Positions 54,820-63,282 of a stretch of 64,000 nt of DNA are shown here, in pieces (position 1 is the first letter of the stretch; every line of letters begins with the position of its first letter). The stretch comes from Bacteroidales bacterium. GTDB taxonomy: Bacteria; Bacteroidota; Bacteroidia; Bacteroidales; UBA4417. Location of the stretch: contig JADJGZ010000004.1 of the NCBI GenBank assembly GCA_016707785.1, forward strand, positions 62,001 to 126,000, read 5' to 3'. The notes under the pieces were generated by a model that worked only from the letters and a program-made list of their open reading frames with translations, searched no databases and had not been told where the DNA came from. The position numbers and the translations under genes were made by a program.

Positions 54820-56133
54820 ATGAAAGATCCAAGATTAGTAACAGGGTTCTCCAGGTTGACCAAAGACCAGAAGATAGACCTGGTTTCCAGCCATGTTAAA
54901 CACTCACAGAAATTTGCTGACACTTTACGATCCTTATGGCATCAGGAGCCTGCCGTGCAGAAATTATATGATGAATTCAGTGAAAATACACTTTCAAACT
55001 ATTATTTCCCGTATGGAGTAGCACCCAACTTTATGATCAATGGCAAGTTGTACATTGTACCCCTTGTAATTGAAGAAAGTTCTGTTGTTGCTGCCGCTGC
55101 AGGGGCTGCCAAATTCTGGGCTGAGCGCGGTGGATTCCATTCTGAAGTAGTTTCTACAGAGAAAATAGGCCAGGTTCACTTCCTCTGGAAATCTGATATA
55201 AGCCCCCTTAAGCTTGCATTCCCTGAATTAAAAGCCATTTTGCTTGAACGCACTGCAAGTTTTACAGGCAATATGAAACAACGAGGGGGTGGGATTCTGG
55301 ATATTGAACTGGTGGATATGACAGATAAGATCCCTAATTACTACCAGATTAAAGGAACCTTTGACACCCGTGATTCTATGGGTGCAAATTTCATTAACAG
55401 TTGCCTGGAAGAATTCGCTGATATCCTGAAGGAATTTGTCACCGATGACGACCGTTTTGATGTATCTAATTTGGAGATTATCATGTCGATACTTTCCAAC
55501 TTCACTCCTGAATGCAGGGTTAAAACATGGGTTGAATGTGATTTAAGCAAACATCAGGGTTTTGATGATTCCTATACCGATGAAGAATTTGTGGAGAGAT
55601 TTGCCCTGGCAGTGAATATTGCAAGGGTAGATATCTTCAGGGCTACCACTCACAACAAAGGAATATTCAATGGAATTGATGCTGTTGCTTTGGCTACAGG
55701 TAATGATTTCAGGGCTATGGAAGCTTGCGGACATACCTGGGCATCCCGCGACGGACATTATAAAAGTTTGAGTGAAGTTAGTATTACCAATGGGACTTTC
55801 CGGTTCTCCATTGATCTCCCTATCGCTTTAGGCACTGTTGGAGGGCTGACGAACCTGCACCCCCTGGCTAAATATTCCCTTGAGTTACTGGGAAATCCAG
55901 GGGCGGTTGAACTGATGCAGATTGCCTCAGCAGCCGGATTGGCCAACAATTATGCTGCAGTTAAATCACTGGTGACCAAAGGAATTCAGAAAGGCCATAT
56001 GAAAATGCACCTGTTGAATATCCTGAATGTTTGTAATGCAACAGAACTTGAAAAAAAGCAGGCTGTAGAATATTTCAAACATGAAAAAGTGACCTATAGC
56101 ACAGTGAACAAGTTTCTTGAAAGTATCAGATAA
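54820..56133 (+). CDS. mvaA: Hydroxymethylglutaryl-CoA reductase, class II
   Basis: A 437-aa cytoplasmic enzyme that reduces HMG-CoA to mevalonate using NAD(P)H. The class II size and motifs fit: IEESSVVAAAAGAAKFW with the catalytic Glu, DSMGANFINS, NKGIFNGIDAVALATGNDFRAMEA with the catalytic Lys and Asp, GTVGG, and the late catalytic His in QKGHMKMHL. No membrane segment. It is the first gene of a four-gene mevalonate run and is followed within about 10 nt by the GYDIA kinase. HMG-CoA synthase is not in the window. Confidence 0.94.
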   Translation: MKDPRLVTGFSRLTKDQKIDLVSSHVKHSQKFADTLRSLWHQEPAVQKLYDEFSENTLSNYYFPYGVAPNFMINGKLYIVPLVIEESSVVAAAAGAAKFWAERGGFHSEVVSTEKIGQVHFLWKSDISPLKLAFPELKAILLERTASFTGNMKQRGGGILDIELVDMTDKIPNYYQIKGTFDTRDSMGANFINSCLEEFADILKEFVTDDDRFDVSNLEIIMSILSNFTPECRVKTWVECDLSKHQGFDDSYTDEEFVERFALAVNIARVDIFRATTHNKGIFNGIDAVALATGNDFRAMEACGHTWASRDGHYKSLSEVSITNGTFRFSIDLPIALGTVGGLTNLHPLAKYSLELLGNPGAVELMQIASAAGLANNYAAVKSLVTKGIQKGHMKMHLLNILNVCNATELEKKQAVEYFKHEKVTYSTVNKFLESIR

Positions 56134-56143
56134 TTTACCCATT

Positions 56144-57079
56144 TTGAATTCAGAATCATATTATTCAAATGCGAAACTTTTAATCTCCGGGGAATACCTG
56201 GTTTTGGAAGGAGCCCTTTCACTGGCAGTACCATTGAATTTAGGACAGGACCTGATCGTTGAAACAAACAGTGACAGAGAATTGTATTGGGAAGCCCTGG
56301 AACCATCCGGAACCTGGTTCATGACGAGGCTATCACTCCCCTTGTTTACCCTTCTGGAAACAACTGATGCAGCTGCATCGGAACAACTGATTAAACTTCT
56401 GCAGGCAGCAAGGCTTTTAAATCCGCATTTCTTAACTGATGAGAAGGGTTTCAGCATTAAAACACATCTGAATTTCAACAGGAAGTGGGGATTGGGAAGC
56501 AGTTCCACACTCCTCGCCAACCTGGCATCCTGGGCTGAAATCGATCCTTTTGCACTACACTTTGCAACCTCCACAGGATCAGGTTATGATATTGCCTGTG
56601 CAATGGCTCCGGGCCCAATTCTCTATCAACTCAACGGAGGTAAACCCATCATTCAAAACATTGAATTTCATCCTCCTTTCTCTCATTCCATATATTTTGT
56701 GTACCTTGGCATCAAACAAGACTCCAACCAAGGGATCCATGACTACCGGAAACGTGTGGCCGAATTGCCAGGCGAAACCATTAACACCATGAATGCCTTA
56801 ACTTTAGCTATGGCAACCTGTCATTCCTTTAATGATTTTACTCAACTGGTTCATGAGCATGAAACCTTAATGGGTGGGATACTAAACAAACCGATCCTTA
56901 ATAAAACCCTCTTTTCCGGATTTCCGGGTGCAGCCAAATCCCTGGGTGCCTGGGGAGGAGATTTTGCCATGGTATGCAGCCAGCTGCCCTTTGACGACCT
57001 TAGATACGAATTGAAAAAGAGAGGAATGGAGACTCTGTTCCGGTTTGATGATATTGTGCGTAAAAATCAAAATCTTTAA
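56144..57079 (+). CDS. GYDIA-type GHMP kinase of the mevalonate cluster (probable phosphomevalonate kinase role)
   Basis: 311 aa. The GHMP fold is shown by the N-terminal YSNAKLLISGEYLVLEGA, the phosphate loop KWGLGSSSTLLANLA and the family-specific GSGYDIACA. Proteins with this motif occur in Bacteroidota mevalonate clusters. Because the other two kinase-fold genes here are mevalonate kinase and the decarboxylase, this one is the best candidate for the phosphomevalonate step, but biochemical proof is not visible. No ATG precedes the conserved N-terminus: TTG at 56144 is the likely start, and TTG at 56117 (overlapping mvaA) is the alternative. The next gene starts at the base after its stop. 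Confidence 0.8.
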   Translation: MNSESYYSNAKLLISGEYLVLEGALSLAVPLNLGQDLIVETNSDRELYWEALEPSGTWFMTRLSLPLFTLLETTDAAASEQLIKLLQAARLLNPHFLTDEKGFSIKTHLNFNRKWGLGSSSTLLANLASWAEIDPFALHFATSTGSGYDIACAMAPGPILYQLNGGKPIIQNIEFHPPFSHSIYFVYLGIKQDSNQGIHDYRKRVAELPGETINTMNALTLAMATCHSFNDFTQLVHEHETLMGGILNKPILNKTLFSGFPGAAKSLGAWGGDFAMVCSQLPFDDLRYELKKRGMETLFRFDDIVRKNQNL

Positions 57080-58156
57080 ATGCAGCCTTTCGAATATAAA
57101 GGATCAGGTAAATATAAACCGTTGAGTGGCCCTTTAAGTGCACACTGGCAATCCCCTTCCAATATTGCATTGGTGAAGTACTGGGGGAAAACCGGCCTCC
57201 AGTTACCTGTGAACCCCTCTCTTAGCATGACGTTAAGCAAGGCTTTTACTGAAACTACCCTGACAGTATTTCCCCTTGAGAATAAAAGTGAAAGGAGTGT
57301 GAAGGTATATGTGGACCAGGTATTAAACCCCGGTTTTGAAGAGAGAATCAGCGGCTTCCTGGATTCCATCTCAGATATATTCCCATTTATTCCGGAAGTT
57401 TCATTCAAAATAGATACCAGGAATACATTCCCTCATTCCGCCGGAATAGCCTCTTCAGCCTCTGGTTTTAGTGCCCTTGCCCTTTGCCTCTGTACTTTAC
57501 AGGAGCAACTCTCAGGAACAGCTATTCCCGATTTTCAAGCCGTAGCTTCGCATGTTTCGCGTTTAGGCTCAGGTAGTGCCTGCCGTTCAATTTATGGTGG
57601 ATTCACACTTTGGGGAAATACCCCTTATCTTACTGGTTCTGACGACAGGTTTGCCATTCCGGTGAACAATATTCACCCGGATTTCAACACTTTAAGAGAT
57701 GCTATTCTGATAGTTGGCAGTGGCGAAAAGAAAGTATCCAGTTCTGCCGGCCATAGCCGAATGGAGAACCACCCTTTCGCAAAGGCCCGGATAATACAGG
57801 CTCAGAATAACATAGGGAAATTGCTAAAAGCAATGGAGGTTGGTGATATTGATACCTTTATAAGCGTAACTGAGCAAGAGGCTCTCACACTTCATGCATT
57901 AATGATGACCTCCTCTCCCGGTTTTATTCTCATGAACCCTGAAAGTGTCCGAATTATCAATCGTATCCAGGAGTTCAGAAGCATAAGCAAACTTAATATC
58001 TGTTTCACCCTCGATGCCGGACCGAATATTCATTTAATATTTTTTGAAAAAGATCGTGAACAAGTCCATCGTTTGATTGTTGAAGATTTATTACAAAATG
58101 ATAAACAAAACAACTGGATTGATGACGCAATTGGAACAGGACCTTTTGGTTCATGA
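57080..58156 (+). CDS. mvaD: Diphosphomevalonate decarboxylase
   Basis: 358 aa. It converts mevalonate diphosphate to isopentenyl diphosphate with ATP. Signature segments: SPSNIALVKYWGK at the N-terminus, the GHMP loop SAGIASSASGFSALA and RLGSGSACRSIYGGF. The catalytic Asp is expected near the C-terminal CFTLDAGPNIH. It directly abuts the GYDIA kinase gene, and its 3' end is close to the mevalonate kinase start (58197). Confidence 0.93.
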   Translation: MQPFEYKGSGKYKPLSGPLSAHWQSPSNIALVKYWGKTGLQLPVNPSLSMTLSKAFTETTLTVFPLENKSERSVKVYVDQVLNPGFEERISGFLDSISDIFPFIPEVSFKIDTRNTFPHSAGIASSASGFSALALCLCTLQEQLSGTAIPDFQAVASHVSRLGSGSACRSIYGGFTLWGNTPYLTGSDDRFAIPVNNIHPDFNTLRDAILIVGSGEKKVSSSAGHSRMENHPFAKARIIQAQNNIGKLLKAMEVGDIDTFISVTEQEALTLHALMMTSSPGFILMNPESVRIINRIQEFRSISKLNICFTLDAGPNIHLIFFEKDREQVHRLIVEDLLQNDKQNNWIDDAIGTGPFGS

Positions 58157-58196
58157 AAAAAGCACAAAAGGGATAACCCTAAGTAAATCAAATACA

Positions 58197-59165
58197 ATGA
58201 AGAGAAAAACTGATATATTTTACGGAAAGGTTTTATTATTCGGTGAGTACAGTATTTTATTCAATTCAAAGGGCCTGACTATCCCTTACTCTCATTTCAC
58301 TGGTCAGTTGAGTTTTATCAACGACGATAAGTATACAGATTATGACTTTGCAGTTCAGTCGAACAAGCAGATGTTTGAATTCCTGGAATATATGCAGGCA
58401 TTTGAAGTTGAGGGGTTAATGCCTTGCAGGATGGACCTCAAGCGTCTTAGGCATGACCTTGAGAGTGGATTGTATTTTGAATCAAATATTCCCCAAGGTT
58501 ATGGAATTGGCAGTTCAGGAGCATTGGTAGCTGCAGTCTATGACAGGTATTGTCTTGACAAGATTGAGACAGATGAAAATATTAGCTCTGAAAATATAAG
58601 TCGTCTGCGAACCATTTTCTCTATTTTAGAATCCTTATTTCATGGGCAAAGTAGTGGCATTGATCCGCTGAATTGTTATATCCAGCACCCTTTACTAATC
58701 AATTCCCGGGAAAATATATCCATTACCGGAATTCCCCGGAGCAAATTTGAAAATGAAGGGGTTATTTTTCTTGTGGATACCGGTAAAATTGGGAAAACGG
58801 GTCCTTTGGTCAACCACTTTCTTGAGCAGATGCGTTTCAAAGAATATGAAACTTTATTCAGAACCGATTACATTCCCTGGGTCAACCAGTGCATTTCAGA
58901 TATTCTGAATGGGAGGATGAAATCTTTTTTCGATGCACTAATCAAGGTATCTGAGTTTCAATTGCAGCATTTCGGCAATATGATTCCTTCTGGTTTTATA
59001 GCACCCTGGAAATGGGGACTTGATACCGGTACCTTCCAGCTCAAGCTTTGCGGATCAGGAGGTGGTGGATTCCTGCTTGGATTTACCACAGATTATGCAT
59101 CCTCCAGGAAATATTTCAACAATCTCGAACATGAAGTGATTCCTGTTTACAAATCAGGGCAGTAG
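58197..59165 (+). CDS. mvk: Mevalonate kinase (GHMP family)
   Basis: 322 aa. It phosphorylates mevalonate to 5-phosphomevalonate. GHMP motifs: GKVLLFGEYSILF, the phosphate-binding loop QGYGIGSSGALVAAVYDRY, the catalytic Asp in SSGIDPLNCYI and the C-terminal loop KLCGSGGGGFLLGF. The in-frame start at 58077 lies inside mvaD and adds a 40-residue unstructured extension, so the ATG at 58197 is chosen. It could in principle be the phosphomevalonate kinase with the GYDIA protein as mevalonate kinase; the mevalonate kinase call rests on overall resemblance. Confidence 0.82.
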   Translation: MKRKTDIFYGKVLLFGEYSILFNSKGLTIPYSHFTGQLSFINDDKYTDYDFAVQSNKQMFEFLEYMQAFEVEGLMPCRMDLKRLRHDLESGLYFESNIPQGYGIGSSGALVAAVYDRYCLDKIETDENISSENISRLRTIFSILESLFHGQSSGIDPLNCYIQHPLLINSRENISITGIPRSKFENEGVIFLVDTGKIGKTGPLVNHFLEQMRFKEYETLFRTDYIPWVNQCISDILNGRMKSFFDALIKVSEFQLQHFGNMIPSGFIAPWKWGLDTGTFQLKLCGSGGGGFLLGFTTDYASSRKYFNNLEHEVIPVYKSGQ

Positions 59166-59224
59166 CTAAAGAATAATCCGGCCTCACACCTTCACAAATC
59201 CTTTCATTCCTCTTCGGATTTGGG

Positions 59225-59232
59225 TAAATTTG
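59225..59232 (+). promoter_or_regulatory. -7 element of the adenine deaminase gene
   Basis: TAAATTTG matches TAnnTTTG, 26 nt upstream of the ATG at 59259. Confidence 0.5.
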
Positions 59233-59258
59233 CAGTAACAACCGCAAATTAATGTACT

Positions 59259-60893
59259 ATGGGGCAAATCTTCTCAATTACCGGACAAATCGTTGATGTA
59301 GTATCAGGAACAATTTTTCCCGGCAGGATAAATATCTCTTCCGGTAAAATTGAATCTGTTGAAAAATTTGAGAATTCTGAAACGGTCCATATCCTGCCCG
59401 GACTCATTGATGCTCATATTCATATTGAGAGCTCCATGCTTTCTCCCTCTGAATTCGCCCGATTAGCTGTTGTTCATGGCACCACAGCCACGGTTTCCGA
59501 CCCGCATGAAATTGCCAATGTCCTTGGAATGGAAGGGGTAAAATTTATGGTTGAAAATGGGAAGCAGACCCCATTCAAGTTCAATTTCGGTGCCCCCTCC
59601 TGTGTTCCTGCCACAGGATTTGAATCATCCGGTGCCATCCTGGGTTCTGCTGAAGTTGAAGAGCTGCTGGCTGATAATGAGATTCTATATCTTTCAGAAA
59701 TGATGAACTTCCCCGGGGTGGTTTATAAAGATGAAGAAGTCATGGCCAAACTAAAAGCTGCAAGAGACCTCGGAAAACCCATTGATGGACATGCACCGGG
59801 ACTGTCCGGCGAAATGCTTGAAATATATGCAAAATCAGGAATTACAACCGACCACGAATGCGTAAACATTGAGGAAGCTGAACAAAAAATTGCCCTGGGA
59901 ATGCATATCCTGATTCGGGAAGGCAGTGCAGCAAGAAACTTCGATAACCTCATCCCTCTGCTCAAAACACACCCTGATAAAGTGATGTTTTGCAGCGATG
60001 ATAAACACCCTGATGATCTGATCAAAGGGCATATGAACCTGTTATTAAAGCGATCAGTAGAAAAAGGGTATAACCTGATGGATGCAATCAGGGCCTGTAC
60101 TCTGAACCCTGTAAAACATTACCGGCTGAAGAGCGGACTCCTTCAACCAGGTGATGATGCAGACTTTATTATCGTGGATTCCCCTAAAGAATTTAATATC
60201 CTTGCTACCTATATCCGGGGAGAAAAATATTCTGAAAACGGTGTGACTACGATACCTTCTGTGATTAGCACCCAACCCAACAGATTCAATATTGGTGAGA
60301 TAATTCCCCTGATGCTTAAGGTTCCATCGAAGGATGGCAAGATAAAAGTTATTCATGCTTACGATGGAGAACTGGTAACCGGGAAAATGTTGGTGGAACC
60401 TTTTGTGAAGAATGGTTTCGTTGAAAGTGATATTGAAAAAGACATCCTCAAAATCACTGTAATCAATCGTTTCAGCCCATCTACACCAGCTATGGGATTC
60501 ATTCACGGGATAGGACTGAAGCATGGAGCAATCGCCTCAACAGTGGCACATGACAGTCACAACCTTATTTGTGTGGGTACGAGCGACGAATATATGATGA
60601 AAGCCATTGAACTGGTTTCAAAAACCGGAGGCGGGATAGCATTTGCAGATGAAAATCATGAAATGATCCTGCCTCTTCCAATTGCAGGCATAATGACGGA
60701 TGATGATGGAAACAGTGTGGCTAAAAAGTATGAGATAATTAACGACCTGGTTCACCAGAAGGGAAGCAAATTGAGGGCGCCTTTCATGACCTTGTCGTTC
60801 ATGGCTTTATTGGTAATCCCTGAACTCAAACTAAGTGACAAGGGTTTGTTTGACGGAAATACCTTCAGTTTTACAGATCTGTTTGAGCGATGA
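59259..60893 (+). CDS. ade: Adenine deaminase
   Basis: A 544-aa cytoplasmic metalloenzyme that deaminates adenine to hypoxanthine. The metal site HIHIESS (residues about 51-57), the following GTTATVSDPHEIANVLG, the middle block DGHAPGLSG and SDDKHPDDL, and the C-terminal GFIHGIGLKHGAIASTVAHDSHN are the diagnostic segments. Full family length. Its own promoter and a 93-nt gap separate it from the mevalonate genes. It suits purine salvage, as do the amidohydrolase and nucleotidase genes upstream. Confidence 0.95.
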   Translation: MGQIFSITGQIVDVVSGTIFPGRINISSGKIESVEKFENSETVHILPGLIDAHIHIESSMLSPSEFARLAVVHGTTATVSDPHEIANVLGMEGVKFMVENGKQTPFKFNFGAPSCVPATGFESSGAILGSAEVEELLADNEILYLSEMMNFPGVVYKDEEVMAKLKAARDLGKPIDGHAPGLSGEMLEIYAKSGITTDHECVNIEEAEQKIALGMHILIREGSAARNFDNLIPLLKTHPDKVMFCSDDKHPDDLIKGHMNLLLKRSVEKGYNLMDAIRACTLNPVKHYRLKSGLLQPGDDADFIIVDSPKEFNILATYIRGEKYSENGVTTIPSVISTQPNRFNIGEIIPLMLKVPSKDGKIKVIHAYDGELVTGKMLVEPFVKNGFVESDIEKDILKITVINRFSPSTPAMGFIHGIGLKHGAIASTVAHDSHNLICVGTSDEYMMKAIELVSKTGGGIAFADENHEMILPLPIAGIMTDDDGNSVAKKYEIINDLVHQKGSKLRAPFMTLSFMALLVIPELKLSDKGLFDGNTFSFTDLFER

Positions 60894-61094
60894 GTTACCG
60901 TACCAGTCCATCTAAAAATCTGCACCAATGGCAACACTGGGTTTTTCAATTAGGGTCCATCAAAATTTTAATTTTATAACCACCTGTCTTTTTAGAGTTT
61001 ACGATCAATAATAATCCTAATTAAACATTTTATTTCAGATTTATTTCTCCATTCGAGCCCCAGGTACCGCTCTACAACAGGATCTACTAAATAT

Positions 61095-61121
61095 ATACAT
61101 ATTTATCTGTGTATTATGTAT
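61095..61121. promoter_or_regulatory. Candidate ArsR-family operator
   Basis: Inverted repeat ATACATA (61095-61101) and TATGTAT (61115-61121), extendable by one or two bases. It lies just upstream of the -7 box of the ArsR-type gene, the usual place for an autoregulatory site. Confidence 0.4.
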
Positions 61122-61126
61122 TTTTT

Positions 61127-61134
61127 TATATTTG
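61127..61134 (+). promoter_or_regulatory. -7 element of the ArsR-type regulator gene
   Basis: TATATTTG matches TAnnTTTG, 17 nt upstream of the ATG at 61151. Confidence 0.5.
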
Positions 61135-61150
61135 CAAAAACATTCGAATT

Positions 61151-61456
61151 ATGTCAGATCAATTAAAACTTGATATCGTAAAGCTAGAAGCTGCTGCTAG
61201 TAAGCTACGCGCGATGGCTCATCCAATGCGTATTGCCATCATTGAACTTTTGAGTAACAATAAAAAATTGAGCGTTACTGAGATCTATGAATCACTCAGG
61301 ATCGAGCAGGCAGCTGCAAGCCATCATTTGAATATTCTGAAGAGTAAAGGAATTCTGGCCTCTCGCCGTGATGGCAAGCAAATCCACTATTCATTGAAAA
61401 ATAGTACTTTACTTGAGATCATCACTTGTATCAACAAGTGCAATGATGCTGCCTAG
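61151..61456 (+). CDS. ArsR/SmtB-family transcriptional regulator
   Basis: 101 aa, a winged-helix repressor. The segment RAMAHPMRIAIIELLSNNKKLSVTEIYESL followed by QAAASHHLNILKSKGILASRRDGKQIHYSL is the full ArsR helix-turn-helix and wing. The ELCVCDL arsenic site is absent. Two cysteines near the C-terminus (ITCINKCNDAA) could form a metal or thiol sensor, but that is speculative. The ATG at 61151 begins the conserved core; an in-frame ATG at 61109 overlaps the promoter. No metal resistance gene is adjacent, so the regulon may be only itself or distant. Confidence 0.88.
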   Translation: MSDQLKLDIVKLEAAASKLRAMAHPMRIAIIELLSNNKKLSVTEIYESLRIEQAAASHHLNILKSKGILASRRDGKQIHYSLKNSTLLEIITCINKCNDAA

Positions 61457-61487
61457 TGCTGTTTGCAGCTAGCCATTCAAACTAAGA

Positions 61488-61508
61488 AGCCCTGGAATAA
61501 TCAGGGCT
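61488..61508. terminator. Hairpin between the ArsR-type gene and the Ig-like lipoprotein gene
   Basis: A perfect 7-bp stem, AGCCCTG with CAGGGCT, around a 7-nt loop between two converging genes. There is no strong T-run on either side, so it may be a weak terminator. Confidence 0.45.
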
Positions 61509-63211
61509 ACATTTGCCATTCTTCTTCCAGATCCCAGTTCCCCCTGACTTCAAATATTTTGGGGTGAATATCAATTCTTTCAGGTTGTCTGTATTGCAGA
61601 AACCGACCTGAATCCCATTTCCCATTAGCATTCTGGTCATATATGGCTTTCAATCCATATTTTCCCGGAATAAGGAAACCAAAATCAACCCAACCTGATT
61701 TATCAAGGACATGTTGCTGTAGTACAACATTTTTGTCCCCCAACAATTGGATAATTACAGGATGTTTAACCGTGGCAAGCACAATATTCATCTTAAATTG
61801 TCCATAGTCTTCTTTTGTACGGAGCTGGAACTTTGACCTGACAGTATCATTAATGGCACCATAGATATCCTTGAAAACTCCCTGAGGGAAACAGAAGCTC
61901 ATAATCCTCTGCAGTCTTCCAGGGAAAGTTCACCTTTACCTTGCGATGTAATTGGTCAACAAATTGCAATACCGGGAAAAGTGTATCGGGAGTCTCCTTC
62001 CCCCTGATAAGCAAAACCTTTGAGGAATCCATCAGTTGGAGCGGATTTGGGAAAGTGATTATATATGGCATATTCCATTCCAACTGCCGGGTCCTTGCAA
62101 CAGGAACAACAAAATGAAGGGATGAATCTGCTTTGGACTGGTTCTTTCCTTTCTCATTGGATCTGATTTTAAAGGTAGTCCCAATTTCAAGTGTATCAGT
62201 CAATCGAATTTCATCCTGAATTTTTAACTTCAGTGTATCCGGTACCACTCCTGTCAACCAGTAATAAACAGTATCCCTGGCTGCAGAATATTCCCTCATC
62301 GACCATTGAGCTGTACTATCCATATTCAAAGGAACTACAGACAACTCCTTCACAGGATACCTGAAAAACAGGGTCATCAGATGTGGAGCAGTCATCACCC
62401 CTTTTAATAGCCTTTGTGTGGAATCCGGTTCCGGGAAAAGGTTCAGCGCATATTCCCCTTCCGTTGACATTACTTTCAGACTGGTATCGATGATGGACTG
62501 CCCCAAATATAAAGGCTCAACAAGGCTGTCGTAAAAAGCAACATTTTCTGTAGCAGGATTATATAAATAGTCATTATTCCCATCCTTCAGGGCAACCAAT
62601 CTGTACTTTCCTGCTGCCAGGCTATTCAGGATAAACGCCCCCCCTTCGCCTGATCGTGACACATACATCGGTCTTTGCAGCATAGGAACTGAATCGGCCA
62701 GGTCGCGGTATAACATCACAAGCGCATCTTTAACAGGCATACGGGTAAAGGCATCAGTCACCCTTCCTTTAAGGCTTAATGAGTCGATAAATGAACCGGT
62801 AGAAAAAGCGAAAGAGAGGTTCTTAAGAGGATTTCTTTCTGTGATATCTGCAATAGCATCCCCAAAATAGAAATTGTAAGTGGTATTGGAGCGAAGGGTG
62901 TCTTTTAATTTTACAACCAGGGAACGGCCTTTAATGCGAAAATCCGGATCTTCATTTAAAGGAGGGGAAATAATCAGGTGTTTATCAATATCTACCAGTT
63001 GAATATATTCACTGAAACCCAGTATAAGCCTGTCACCTTTAAAATTGGCTGATTTATTTAAAGGGTTGGAATAGATGAGTGTTGGTGGTATTTCATCTTT
63101 TATTCCACCTGTTGGAGGTACGATGGTAGCACATGAGAAAGTGAACACTAATAGTGCTAATAATCCAAAAAAGCCTTTAAAAATCCGGAACCCCTGGTGA
63201 AACCGTTTCAT
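61507..63211 (-). CDS. Ig-like (SbsA/Big_5) domain lipoprotein, interrupted by a +1 frameshift
   Basis: The N-terminal frame (63211-61850) gives a lipoprotein (lipobox TFSC, then ATIVPPTGGIKDEIPP) with an SbsA-type Ig-like domain and beta domains. It breaks at WKTAEDYELLFP followed by a nonsense end. The other frame continues with PQGVFKDIYGAINDT, then GQFKMNIVLATVKHPVIIQLL and NANGKWDSGRFLQYRQPERI, the expected end of this Bacteroidota family. Removing one base in the GGG at 61886-61888 (minus TTTCCCTCAGGG) joins them to a 567-aa protein. Function: probable cell-surface or periplasmic structural lipoprotein; unknown in detail. Confidence 0.8.
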
Positions 63212-63282
63212 GCAGTTTTATTTCAACTGCAAAGATGACAATTTTTCTGTTGCCGTCATTCAGCAATGAATAAAGCAATATG

